Source of the DNA: Actinomycetota bacterium
Lineage (GTDB): Bacteria > Actinomycetota > Thermoleophilia > Gaiellales > Gaiellaceae
NCBI GenBank assembly: GCA_013696185.1
Contig: JACCZA010000097.1
Location: forward strand, 1-8,973
DNA: 8,973 nt
Direction of reading: 5' to 3'
In this document: piece by piece, positions 1 through 7,809 of the stretch
Numbering within the stretch: the first letter of the stretch is position 1
Layout: each line of letters opens with the position of its first letter
Translations under genes and position numbers: made by a program
Notes under the pieces: generated by a model
Told to the model about the DNA's origin: nothing
Seen by the model: the letters and a program-made list of their open reading frames with translations, nothing else
The model's database searches: none

Positions 1-1
1 C

Positions 2-594
<593 letters not shown>

Positions 595-616
<22 letters not shown>

Positions 617-1845
617 GCCTCCTCCCAGGCGAGCGCCGCGCCGAGCACCGTCGCGTCCTCGAGTCCCGCGAGCTGCAGCCCGCCGAGGGCGATCGCCGGC
701 CAGCCGAGCACGTTGAAGGGTCGCGTGAAGCTCGACATCCGGAGGCGCACGTCCAGCTCCGGCGTAGCCGCGGCGGGAATCTCGCCCTCGAGTGTCGGCG
801 ACACGTACAGGTCGGGCGCCGAGCGCGCCGCCTCGACGCGCCAGCGCCGGATCGACTCGAGCGCGTCCCCGGCCTCGGCTGCGCCGACCCGCACCGCTGC
901 CGCGAGCTTCGCCTGCAGCACCGGCCCGTACTCGTCCTTCCTCTCCGGGAACGTGGCTCGGTGCGAGGCCGCAGCCTCGCGGTAGAAGAGCGGCCAGGTG
1001 TCCGAGCCCGGCACGGGCAGCTCCGCCTCGACCACCCGGGCGCCGAGCGACTCGAGGCGCTGCACGAAGGCCCTCGCGCCCTCGTCCGCGTCGGGCGCCT
1101 CGCCCGGGCCGAGCCTCGGCGGCGCCGTCAGCAGCCCGATCGTCAGGCCGGCGAGCCGGGGAGCCGGAACCGGCTCTCCGGTCAGCACCGACCAGGCGAA
1201 GGCGCAGTCGGCCGCCGTGCGCGCCATCGGGCCGATCGTGTCGAAGCTCGGGCAGAGCGGGTAGCAGCCTGCGGTCGAGATCCTGCCGTGCGTGGGCTTG
1301 AAGCCGACCGTCGAGCAGCAGGCCGACGGCATGCGGATCGACCCGCCCGTGTCGCTGCCGAGCGCAAGCGGGCCGAGGCCTGCCGCGAGCGCCGCGGCGT
1401 TCCCGCTCGAGGAGCCCCCGGTCGTCAGCTCGGGGTCGCGCGGGTTGATGGTCTCGCCCCAGTGGGCGTTCTCGCCGGTCGTGCCCCACGCGAACTCGAA
1501 CAGGTTCGTCTTGCCGACCACGATCGCGCCCGCCCGCTCGAGCCGGTCGACCGCGGCGGCGGTGGCGGGCGGAACGTAGTCGGCGTAGATCTCGGAGCCG
1601 TAGGTCGTGCGCACGCCCGCCGTGTCGAAGAGGTCCTTGACGAGGAGCGGCACGCCGGCGAGCGGACCCGAGACGCCGGCGCGCGCCCGCGCCATGGCCT
1701 CCTCCGCGCAGAGCGTGAGCACGGCGTTCAGCTCCCAGCGCTCCTCGATCGCCCCCACGCTCGCCTCGACGGTCTCGACCGCCGAGAGCGCGCCGCTTCG
1801 CACCGCGGCGGTCAAGTCCGCGAGCGAGAGCTCGAGCGGGGTCAC
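595..1845 (-). CDS. Amidase-signature family amidohydrolase
   Basis: A 416-residue serine hydrolase of the amidase-signature family, which hydrolyses carboxamides to acid plus ammonia or amine. The Ser-cisSer-Lys triad is intact: Lys70 in LLVKDLFDT, cis-Ser145 in TTGGSSSGN and nucleophile Ser169 in GSDTGGSIRMPS. Spacings of 75 and 24 residues match those of GatA and FAAH. FKPTHGRIS follows as expected. I chose the GTG at 1843-1845 because it makes a GTGA overlap with the stop of the MaoC gene, and because family homology begins there; the open frame runs on to 2022 only as a shadow of that gene. At 416 residues it is somewhat shorter than GatA (about 480). No gatB or gatC is adjacent, so a role in tRNA amidation is unlikely. 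The substrate is unknown. There is no good Shine-Dalgarno, which suggests translation by coupling. The 3' end overlaps the convergent membrane-protein gene. Confidence 0.9.
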
Positions 1846-2288
1846 GGCCGCCGCGCGAAGTAGCCGCGACCGCGCATGGTCAGCACGGGCTCGCCGTCCA
1901 CGCTCTCGAGTGCCGCGTCGAAGAGGATCGTGCCGCGATCGGGCCGCACCGAGGACGGCGTCGCCTCGAGCACGGTCAGGCTCGCGCGGACGGTGTCCCC
2001 CGGGCGCACGGGCCGGAGCCACCGGAGCTGCTCCACGCCCGGCGAGCCCATGCTCTCCGCCCCGGCGAGCAGCGAGTCGACGTAGAGGCGCATCCAGATC
2101 GCTGCCGTGTGCCAGCCGCTCGCGATCAGGCCACCGAAGGGCGACTCGGCCGCCGCAGCCTCGTCCAGGTGGAACGGCTGCGGGTCGAAGCTCCGCGCGA
2201 ACGCCACGATCTCCTCGCGGGTGAAGGTGTGCGAGCCGAGCTCGTAGGTCGTCCCCGGCTCGATGTCCTCGAAGTAGACCGTCGCCAC
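1842..2288 (-). CDS. MaoC-type hotdog-fold hydratase/dehydratase
   Basis: A 148-residue single hotdog-domain protein. MaoC and R-specific enoyl-CoA hydratases add water to, or remove it from, acyl-CoA thioesters. The catalytic Asp-His pair of the hydratase-2 motif is visible as Asp35 and His40 in SFDPQPFHLD, followed by the helix GGLIASGWHTAA that packs on it. The C-terminal half carries LRPVRPGDTVRASLTVLE and RPDRGTILFD, both typical of the family. The start is a GTG at 2288 behind the best ribosome binding site of the window. It ends in a GTGA overlap with the amidase. The length is normal for a stand-alone MaoC protein. The acyl-CoA substrate cannot be deduced, and some family members are not enzymes of fatty-acid metabolism at all. 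Confidence 0.88.
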   Translation of the reverse strand: MATVYFEDIEPGTTYELGSHTFTREEIVAFARSFDPQPFHLDEAAAAESPFGGLIASGWHTAAIWMRLYVDSLLAGAESMGSPGVEQLRWLRPVRPGDTVRASLTVLEATPSSVRPDRGTILFDAALESVDGEPVLTMRGRGYFARRP

Positions 2289-2292
2289 GCCG

Positions 2293-2300
2293 CTCTCCTC
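2293..2300 (-). promoter_or_regulatory. Shine-Dalgarno for the MaoC-type gene
   Basis: Read on the minus strand this is GAGGAGAG, ending four bases before the GTG at 2288; the AGGAG core (2295-2299) has a six-base spacer. It begins on the last base of the TAG stop of the transporter gene, so a terminating ribosome is delivered directly onto it. This is the strongest ribosome binding site in the window and it decides the GTG start. Confidence 0.75.
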
Positions 2301-3142
2301 TACCCGCCCGCGATCAACGCCACGCCGAGGAGCGCTGCGACGACCCCGACCGCCTGCGACCGGCCGAGCCGCTCCTTCAGCACGACGAGCGCGAGCGTGA
2401 CGGTGACGAGCGGGAACAGCGTCGCGACCACCGAGACGACGCTCAGGAGCCCGCGCCTCGAGGCCTCGGCGAAGAGCGTCGTTCCGAGCACGAGCAGCAC
2501 GCCGGCGAGCGCCACGCCCGGGAGCTGGCGCGGCGGCAGGACGATCGGCTGCCGGGACGAGACGAGGCCGAGCAGGAGCAGGCCGACGATCGCGACGCGC
2601 GAGTCGAGCAGCGCCCAGTAGACGCCCGAGTCGGACGCCTTGGCGAAGAGGGCGAGAAAGGCGCCGAACGCGGCGGCGGCGCCCACCGCGAGGACGACGC
2701 TCAGCGTCGCGCGCGGCCGTCGCTCGGCGGCTGCGCCGCTCGGCCGTGCCGCGAGCGCCACGCCGAGAATCGCGAGGGGGATGCCGACGAGCTGCAGCGG
2801 CCCCGGCCGCTCGCCCTCGACCAGTCCGACGGCGACAGGGATCACGGCGCCCGTCGCCCCGATCGGCGCCGCGATGCTGAGCGAGCCGAGCGCTCCCGCG
2901 CTGAAGTAGAGGACGAGGCCGGCAAGATTCGCGCAGCCCGCGGCGAGCCCGAGCAGGAGAGCCGCTCCCCCGGGTGGCGCGTCCCGCACGACGATCAGGA
3001 GGACCGTGCTGACGACGAGCGCCGTCCCCGCGCTCCCCACGAGCACGGCGCCGAGCGGCAGGCGGCGCGCCTGCAGCGGGCCGAGGTAGTTGGCGAGCCC
3101 GTAGCAGAGCGCGGTCCCGAGCGCGAGGCCGACGGCGAGCAC
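2300..3142 (-). CDS. EamA/DMT-family 10-helix transporter
   Basis: A 280-residue, almost wholly hydrophobic protein of the drug/metabolite transporter superfamily, located in the cytoplasmic membrane. It shows the expected internal duplication: two halves (about 1-133 and 146-280), each with roughly five membrane helices. Each half ends with the EamA signature of a charged Glu motif before the last helix: EGERPGPLQLVG around residue 109-120 and LKERLGRSQAVG around 255-266. A charged loop (ERRPR, about 140-144) joins the halves. The length is typical. The start is a GTG at 3142, 15 bp after the peptidase stop, with no clear Shine-Dalgarno. The transported compound is unknown; the family includes amino-acid, nucleotide and metabolite exporters. 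Its place between a peptidase and acyl/amide enzymes suggests it moves a substrate or product of this operon, but that is inference. Confidence 0.9.
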   Translation of the reverse strand: MLAVGLALGTALCYGLANYLGPLQARRLPLGAVLVGSAGTALVVSTVLLIVVRDAPPGGAALLLGLAAGCANLAGLVLYFSAGALGSLSIAAPIGATGAVIPVAVGLVEGERPGPLQLVGIPLAILGVALAARPSGAAAERRPRATLSVVLAVGAAAAFGAFLALFAKASDSGVYWALLDSRVAIVGLLLLGLVSSRQPIVLPPRQLPGVALAGVLLVLGTTLFAEASRRGLLSVVSVVATLFPLVTVTLALVVLKERLGRSQAVGVVAALLGVALIAGG

Positions 3143-3157
3143 GAGGTCGGCTGCCCG

Positions 3158-4966
3158 TCAGCCCGCGGCGCCGCGATCGGCGGGCGCCGCCAGCACGTCG
3201 TGGACGAACGCGACGGCCTGCGGGTACGCGTCGAGGCGGTTCGCGAGCTTCTTCAACCCGTGCCCCTCGTCGCCGTAGACGAGGAGCTCGCAGCGCACGC
3301 CGCGCGCGGAGAGCTCGCGGTGGATCTGCTCGGCCTCACCGAGCGGCACACGCGGGTCGTTGGCGCCGTGGATGATGAACAGCGGCGCGCGGATGGCGTC
3401 GACGCGCGAGATCGGCGAGGCGCTCTCGAGCACGTGGCGGTGGTGCTCGAGCGAGCCGTACTCCCGCTCCCGGTACGGGCGGCGCCAGTCGGCTGTGTGC
3501 TCGAGGAAGGTGACCAGGTCGGAGATTCCCACGACGTCGATGCCGGCAGCCCAGCGCTCGGGGTGGAACGCGAGCCCGGCGAGCACCATGTAGCCGCCGT
3601 ACGAGCCACCGTAGAGGACGACCCGGCGCTCGTCGAAGCGCGGGTCGGCCGCGAGCCAGTCGTGCAGCGCCGCGAGATCGCGCACGGAGTCGAGCCGCCG
3701 CTCGACGTCGTCGAGGTGCTCGTAGCGCTTGCCGTAGCCGGTCGAGCCGCGCACGTTCGGTGCCACGACGGCGAAGCCCTCCCCGACGAAGTACTGCAGG
3801 AGCGCGAGGAAGCGCGGTCGCAGCTGGCTCTCCGGGCCGCCGTGCACGTACACGATCACCGGCGCCTGCTCGCCTGCTCCGGGCGGGAGGAAGGCGAAGA
3901 GCGGCACGGGCTCGCCGTCGAACGACTCGAGCCGGTGCAGCTCGGGCTCGACCAGCAGCTCCTGCGCCACGGAGCTCGGGCTCTCGGTCAGCCGCGCCGA
4001 CGTCCCCTCGTCGAGGTCGTGGATCCACGCGTCGCCCGGGACGGTCGGCGAGGTGAAGCCGAGGACGAGGCGGCGCCCGTCCGGCGAGAAGGCAGCGCTC
4101 GTCACGAGGCCGCGGCCGGGCAGCGGCACCTCGCGTACGAGCGCCAGCGTCTCGGCGTCGCGCAGCTCGAGCCGGCTGTACCCGTCGGCGTTCGCCGTGA
4201 CGAGCAGGCGGGAGCCGGCCCGGTCGGTCGTGCACTCGAGATCCCACCCGTCCTCGAGCACGTACCGCCATGCGCGCCCGTCGAGGTCGAAGCGCGCGAC
4301 GGCGACGGTGTCGCGGCCGATGCTCGTCGCGAACAGGAAGGAGCGCGAGCCCGCGAGCCAGGCGGGCGTACCCAGCTCGGCCTCGTCGTCGTGCGGTCCG
4401 ACGTCCAGCACCTCGTCTCCCTCGACGTCGAGCAGGAAGAGGTCGTTGTCGCCGCTGCGCTCGCTCGGGCGCGAGACGGCGAGCCAGCGGCCGTCGGGAG
4501 AGAAGCCGACCGGCTCCGCCCAGCCGCCCGGCGCGAACACGCAGCGCTCCTCCCCGTCGGCGAGCCGGCGGACGTAGACGTCGAAGTCCGTCCCGTTGCG
4601 GCGGTTGCAGCCGTAGGCGAGGAGTGTTCCGTCCCGCGTCGAGCCGCCGGGGTGATGGATGAAGCGCGGGTCGTGCACGAGCGGCTCGCTCGCCCGCGTG
4701 TCGGGATCGAGCAGGAAGAGCTGGAGGCGCTCGTTGCCGCCCTCGTCCATCGTCAGCAGGATCCGCCCGCCGCCTCCCTCCAGGTACTCGCCCGAGACCG
4801 GCTCGGCGAAGTCGGTGAGCGGCTCGAGGGCTCCGCCCGTGGCGGGGACGCGGTAGAGCTGCACCGTCCCGCCGAGGTCCGAGTGCACGAGCACCGAGGC
4901 GCCGTCCGGCGAGAAGTTCGCGGGGGTGGCGGTGCGGACCTCGAGGTAGTCGCGGAGGCTCGTCAT
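3158..4966 (-). CDS. S9-family (prolyl oligopeptidase/acylaminoacyl-type) serine peptidase
   Basis: A 602-residue peptidase with an N-terminal beta-propeller and a C-terminal alpha/beta-hydrolase domain. The propeller (about 1-345) shows repeated TolB/WD-like blades marked FSPDG (18-22, 155-159, 293-297). The hydrolase domain (about 350-600) has the oxyanion-region HGGPESQ at 375, GSTGYG at 407-412, nucleophile Ser455 in GGSYGGY, Asp537 in GANDPRVP and His569 in GDEGHG, so the triad is complete. S9 enzymes cleave short peptides or N-acylated residues, because the propeller excludes folded proteins. No signal peptide is visible, so I place it in the cytoplasm. The start is the ATG at 4966, which opens with MTSLRDYLEVRTATPANFSPDG-type propeller sequence; there is no clear Shine-Dalgarno. 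It is the first gene after the 166-bp repeat-filled gap and probably heads its own transcription unit. Confidence 0.93.
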   Translation of the reverse strand: MTSLRDYLEVRTATPANFSPDGASVLVHSDLGGTVQLYRVPATGGALEPLTDFAEPVSGEYLEGGGGRILLTMDEGGNERLQLFLLDPDTRASEPLVHDPRFIHHPGGSTRDGTLLAYGCNRRNGTDFDVYVRRLADGEERCVFAPGGWAEPVGFSPDGRWLAVSRPSERSGDNDLFLLDVEGDEVLDVGPHDDEAELGTPAWLAGSRSFLFATSIGRDTVAVARFDLDGRAWRYVLEDGWDLECTTDRAGSRLLVTANADGYSRLELRDAETLALVREVPLPGRGLVTSAAFSPDGRRLVLGFTSPTVPGDAWIHDLDEGTSARLTESPSSVAQELLVEPELHRLESFDGEPVPLFAFLPPGAGEQAPVIVYVHGGPESQLRPRFLALLQYFVGEGFAVVAPNVRGSTGYGKRYEHLDDVERRLDSVRDLAALHDWLAADPRFDERRVVLYGGSYGGYMVLAGLAFHPERWAAGIDVVGISDLVTFLEHTADWRRPYREREYGSLEHHRHVLESASPISRVDAIRAPLFIIHGANDPRVPLGEAEQIHRELSARGVRCELLVYGDEGHGLKKLANRLDAYPQAVAFVHDVLAAPADRGAAG

Positions 4967-4984
4967 CGAGGCGCCGAGGTCAAC

Positions 4985-4999
4985 CGGGGTCAGACCCCG
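4985..4999. promoter_or_regulatory. Palindrome CGGGGTCAGACCCCG (copy 1), possible operator or REP-like head
   Basis: Perfect inverted repeat with seven-base arms around a single central A. As DNA it is a good dimeric-protein site; as RNA it could fold only with a three-base loop (six-pair stem), and no T-run follows on either strand. It sits 18 bases upstream of the peptidase start codon. The regulatory role is inferred from symmetry and position; it may equally be the head of a dispersed repeat. Confidence 0.45.
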
Positions 5000-5051
5000 C
5001 TACCAGGCGGCTGTCGAAGCGGTGCGGCAGGAGTGTGCCGGGAGCGTGCCG
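4986..5051 (+). repeat. 66-bp intergenic direct repeat, copy 1
   Basis: The unit starts with GGGGTCAGACCCCG and ends with two near-identical 10-mers, GAGTGTGCCG and GAGCGTGCCG, one base apart. By hand it aligns without gaps to 5063-5128, with 52 of 66 positions identical. Identity is concentrated in the first 14 bases, in TGTCG-AGCGG in the middle, and in the GAGTGTG-CG-GAGCGTG-CG tail. No similarity continues beyond the ends. Confidence 0.85.
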
Positions 5052-5062
5052 CGCGGAGATGA

Positions 5063-5075
5063 GGGGTCAGACCCC
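5063..5075. promoter_or_regulatory. Palindrome GGGGTCAGACCCC (copy 2)
   Basis: Six-base arms around a central A, identical to the core of the first palindrome; the outermost C:G pair of copy 1 is not kept here. The centre-to-centre distance between the two palindromes is 77 bp, a little over seven helical turns, so they lie on similar faces of the DNA. Confidence 0.45.
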
Positions 5076-5128
5076 GGTAGCACGCGCGTGTCGGAGCGGG
5101 GGCACGGGAGTGTGACGAGAGCGTGTCG
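5063..5128 (+). repeat. 66-bp intergenic direct repeat, copy 2
   Basis: Second copy of the unit, 77 bp downstream of copy 1 (start to start), leaving an 11-bp spacer between them. It keeps the 14-base palindromic head exactly and the GAGTGTG...GAGCGTG tail, while the stretches between have diverged (14 mismatches in all). The copies are too diverged for a recent slippage event, so the conserved blocks may be under selection or belong to a dispersed repeat family. Confidence 0.85.
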
Positions 5129-5132
5129 ACTC

Positions 5133-5540
5133 TCACGGCCGGCGCCCGCTCTCCGACGGCACGAGCGCGACGGCCTCGACCTCGATCAGCGCCCCCTCGA
5201 GCGCGAGGGCGCTCACCTCGACGAGCGTGCTGGCCGGTCGCGCCTCGCCGAAGGCCTCCCGGCGCACGGGAATGATGGACGAGCGGTCGCCGACGTCCGT
5301 CAGGAAGACGGTCAGCTTGACGACGTCGCCGAAGCCTGCACCCGCTGCCCGCAGCACCTCGCCGATGTTGTGGAAGACCCGGCGCGCCTGCTCGACGACG
5401 TCTCCGCCGCCCACGAGCCCGCCCTCCCCGTCGACGGGCAGGCAGCCGGAGACGAAGAGGAGCTCGCCCGCGCGCACCGCGTCGGTGTAGTGGCTGATCG
5501 GCTCCGCCTGCCCCCGGACGTGGTACTCCTCGCGCCTCAC
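5133..5540 (-). CDS. RidA/YjgF-family protein lacking the catalytic arginine
   Basis: A 135-residue single-domain Rid protein, the usual family length; the family forms trimers with active sites between subunits. Recognisable blocks are LLFVSGCLPVDGEGG (28-42), the QARRVFHNIGEVLRAAGAGFGDVVKLTVFLTD stretch (51-82), and PASTLVEVSAL followed by ALIEVEAVA near the C-terminus. RidA proper releases ammonia from reactive enamines/imines and needs an Arg in PAR-(S/T); here that position is Ser104 (PAST). The Glu of IEVEA (Glu122) is kept. The imine-deaminase activity is therefore doubtful and the protein belongs with the Arg-less Rid groups. The start is a GTG at 5540, overlapping the TPP-enzyme stop as GTGA and preceded by GGAG (5546-5549) five bases upstream. 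It is the last gene of the five-gene overlapping group, and a 166-bp gap follows. Confidence 0.88.
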   Translation of the reverse strand: MRREEYHVRGQAEPISHYTDAVRAGELLFVSGCLPVDGEGGLVGGGDVVEQARRVFHNIGEVLRAAGAGFGDVVKLTVFLTDVGDRSSIIPVRREAFGEARPASTLVEVSALALEGALIEVEAVALVPSESGRRP

Positions 5541-7195
5541 CGCCGCTCCGCCTGCTCGCGGATCTGCGTCAGCGTGGCCCGGGGCGTGATCGCCTCGGGG
5601 TCGACGCGCAGCTCGAGCAGCGCCGGCCGTCCGGCCTCGAGCGCGCGCTCGAACGCGTCCGCAAAGTCGGCCGTGCGCTCGACGACCGCGCCGTGGGCGC
5701 CGAACGCCTTGGCGTAGGCGGCGAAGTCGGGATTGACGAGCTCCGTGCCGATCACCCGCCCGGGATAGGCGCGCTCCTGGTGCATCCGGATCGTGCCGTA
5801 CATGCGGTTGTTGACGAGGAGGACGACGAGCGGGAGCTCGTACTGCACCGCTGTCGCGAGCTCCTGCCCCGTCATCAGGAAGTCGCCGTCGCCCGCGAAG
5901 CAGACCACCGTCCGCTCGGGGTGCACGAGCTTCGCCGCCACCGCCGCCGGCAGGCCGTAGCCCATCGCCCCGCTCGTCGGCGCAAGCTGCGTGCGGTAGC
6001 GGCGGTACTCGTAGAAGCGGTGCGCCCAGACGGAGAAGTTGCCCGCGCCGTTCGTCAGGATCGCGTCCTCCGGCAGCCGCTCTCGCAGGTGCGCGAGCAC
6101 GTCGCCGAGGTCGAGCTCGCCCGGCAGCGGGTCGTGGCGCAGGTTCGCGAGGTAGTCCTCCCGAGCCGCCCGCGTCCGCTCGCGCCAGGGCGAGGGATCG
6201 ACCGGCTCGAGCGCGCGGGCGGCGGCGGCGAACTGCGGCGACCCCGCGTTGATCGCGAGCGCAGGCCCGTAGACACGGCCGAGCTCCTCCGGGTCGGCGT
6301 GGACGTGCACGAGCGTCTGGCGTGGCCGCGGCACCTCGAGCAGCGTGTAGCCGCCGGTCGTCAGCTCGCCGAGGCGCGCGCCCACGACGAGGAGGACGTC
6401 CGCGTCACGCACGCGCTCGGCGAGTCTCGGATCGGGGCCGATGCCGACGTGCCCCGCATAGACGGGCGAGCGGTTGTCGACGTAGTCCTGGCGGCGGAAC
6501 GACGTGCCGACCGGGAGCTCGTTCGCCTCGCAGAAGGCGATGGTGTCGGCGGCAGCCTCGACGCTCCAGCCGCCGCCGCCGACGAGCACGAACGGACGCT
6601 CCGCCCCGGCGAGCAGCTCCCGCAGCCGAGAGAGGTCGTCCGCTCCCGGGTGCGGGCGCACGACGAGGTAGGGCGCGGCGTCCGGGGCAGCGCTCGACTC
6701 CGTCAGCACGTCCTCGGGCAGGGCGAGCACGACCGGGCCCGGTCGTCCGGCACACGCCGTCGAGAAGGCACGGGCGATCAGCTCGGGCACCCGCTCGGCC
6801 AGGTCGATCTGGCCCGCCCACTTCGTCAGCGGCCCGAACATGCGGCGGAAGTCGACCTCCTGGAAGGCCTCGCGCTCGAGCATGCCGCGGCCGACGTGGC
6901 CGACGAGGAGGAGCAGCGGCGTCGAGTCCTGGAAGGCTGTGTGGACGCCGACGCTCGCGTGCGTCGCGCCCGGGCCGCGGGTGACGAGACAGACGCCCGG
7001 GCGGCCGGTCAGCTTGCCGTAGGCGTCGGCCATGTTCGCCGCGCCCGCCTCGTGGCGGCAGATGACGAGCCGGATGTCCGAGTCGTAGAGGGCGTCCAGC
7101 ACGGCCAGGTAGCTCTCCCCCGGGACGCAGAACGCGGTGTCGACGCCGTGCAGCTCGAGCTGATCGACGAGGAGCTGCCCGCCCGTGCGACTCAC
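5537..7195 (-). CDS. Thiamine-diphosphate enzyme of the acetolactate-synthase superfamily
   Basis: A 552-residue protein with full three-domain architecture: N-terminal PYR domain (about 1-165), central domain (about 185-330) and C-terminal PP domain (about 365-535). The cofactor-activating Glu49 is present in CRHEAGAANMADAYG. The TPP/Mg motif runs from GDGDF (435-439) to the Asn pair 462-463 (VNNRMYGT). AFQEVDF and TKWAG (Lys125) resemble acetolactate synthase, but the Trp of its QWQ motif is replaced: the sequence reads IRMHQERAYPGRV at 469-481. No small regulatory subunit (ilvN) and no ilvC or ilvD is near. I expect decarboxylation or carboligation of some 2-oxo acid, not branched-chain amino-acid synthesis. 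The GTG at 7195 overlaps the GST-like stop as GTGA; the open frame continues to 7729 only as a shadow. A databank label of acetolactate synthase would be by family only. Confidence 0.9.
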   Translation of the reverse strand: MSRTGGQLLVDQLELHGVDTAFCVPGESYLAVLDALYDSDIRLVICRHEAGAANMADAYGKLTGRPGVCLVTRGPGATHASVGVHTAFQDSTPLLLLVGHVGRGMLEREAFQEVDFRRMFGPLTKWAGQIDLAERVPELIARAFSTACAGRPGPVVLALPEDVLTESSAAPDAAPYLVVRPHPGADDLSRLRELLAGAERPFVLVGGGGWSVEAAADTIAFCEANELPVGTSFRRQDYVDNRSPVYAGHVGIGPDPRLAERVRDADVLLVVGARLGELTTGGYTLLEVPRPRQTLVHVHADPEELGRVYGPALAINAGSPQFAAAARALEPVDPSPWRERTRAAREDYLANLRHDPLPGELDLGDVLAHLRERLPEDAILTNGAGNFSVWAHRFYEYRRYRTQLAPTSGAMGYGLPAAVAAKLVHPERTVVCFAGDGDFLMTGQELATAVQYELPLVVLLVNNRMYGTIRMHQERAYPGRVIGTELVNPDFAAYAKAFGAHGAVVERTADFADAFERALEAGRPALLELRVDPEAITPRATLTQIREQAERR

Positions 7196-7809
7196 GCCCG
7201 CGGCCTGACGTCGACCCGCTCGATCCAGGCCCGCACGGCGGGGTAACCGCCGTCCGGACGGAGCCAGTCGCGCAGGATGCGGTGGAAGCGCTCGTCGTCG
7301 CCCTCGTCCCAGAGCACCGCGTACTTGAGGAACGGGAAGGCGGAGCAGTCGGCCGCCGAGAACGCGTCGCCCCAGAGGAAGTCCCGTCCGCCGAGCAGCT
7401 CCTCGAAGAGGGCGAGGGAGCCCTGGATCGCCCGGCCGAGGCGCTCGATCCTGGCCTCGTCCGGCGCCGGCCGGCGGTACTCGCCCTCGATCGCGTTCGG
7501 CGGGCGCTTCCAGGTGCGGTCGAACCACTCGAGGAAGACGAGAAGCTCCGCGCGCCGGGCAGGCTGGCGCGGAAAGAGCGGCGGTGAGGGGACTCGCTCC
7601 TCGAGGTGGCGGATGATCGCCGTCGAGTCGGCGACGATACGTCCGTCGTCGTCCTCGAGCACGGGCACGAGCTCCTGCCCGCTGATCCGCGCGACCTCGC
7701 TGCGGTCGCGGGGATCGACGTCCACCCACTCGACCTCGATGCCCTTGTGCCCCAGGGCGAGCGCCACGCGCTCGACGTTCGTCGAGTACGGGATCCGCCA
7801 GGCGCGCAT
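7192..7809 (-). CDS. Glutathione S-transferase-like protein
   Basis: A 205-residue protein of GST size. The N-terminal thioredoxin-like domain (1-80) has PYSTN (7-11) at the place of the catalytic Ser/Tyr, the cis-Pro motif LVPVLED (Pro49) and the ADSTAI motif (60-65) that normally binds the gamma-glutamyl part of glutathione. A short linker (SPPLFPRQP) leads to an all-helical domain (about 85-205) with FLWGDAFSAADCSAF (144-158), the usual N-capping/hydrophobic staple region. The ATG at 7809 overlaps the cupin-like stop by one base (TGATG). Actinobacteria usually use mycothiol and not glutathione, so the thiol partner is uncertain; the protein could use another thiol, act as an isomerase or lyase, or be non-catalytic. 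Its place in a tight operon with a TPP enzyme and SDR favours a metabolic step over general detoxification. Confidence 0.87.
   Translation of the reverse strand: MRAWRIPYSTNVERVALALGHKGIEVEWVDVDPRDRSEVARISGQELVPVLEDDDGRIVADSTAIIRHLEERVPSPPLFPRQPARRAELLVFLEWFDRTWKRPPNAIEGEYRRPAPDEARIERLGRAIQGSLALFEELLGGRDFLWGDAFSAADCSAFPFLKYAVLWDEGDDERFHRILRDWLRPDGGYPAVRAWIERVDVRPRA

Larger units (their letters stand above)
4967..5132. other. Intergenic spacer filled by a duplicated palindrome-bearing unit
   Basis: This is the only gap of more than 15 bp in the window. It lies between the stop of the RidA-like gene and the ATG of the S9 peptidase, both on the minus strand. It holds two diverged direct copies of a 66-bp unit and little else: copy 2 ends four bases from the RidA-like stop and copy 1 begins 19 bases before the peptidase start. 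I see no convincing -35/-10 pair, no T-run terminator and no protein-coding signal. Any promoter for the peptidase-transporter-MaoC-amidase group, if it exists, should be here. Confidence 0.7.

Noticed and set aside
961..1863. 300-residue plus-strand open frame opposite the amidase
   Set aside because: Shadow of the amidase; Arg-rich and without recognisable sequence.
3200..5062. 620-residue open frame on the plus strand opposite the S9 peptidase
   Set aside because: It is a high-GC antisense shadow: Arg/Val/Glu-rich composition, no motifs, while the minus strand carries a complete catalytic triad and propeller repeats.
4985..5075. Rho-independent terminator(s) at the GGGGTCAGACCCC palindromes
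   Set aside because: The loop would be only three bases and no T-run follows on either strand, so intrinsic termination is not supported, although pausing cannot be excluded.
5693..7246. 517-residue plus-strand open frame opposite the TPP enzyme
   Set aside because: Low-complexity Arg/Val/Ala composition with no domain; the minus strand has clear TPP-enzyme motifs throughout.
5537..7729. 730-residue TPP protein with an N-terminal extension
   Set aside because: The first 178 residues are an out-of-frame reading of the GST-like gene; family homology begins at the GTG at 7195.
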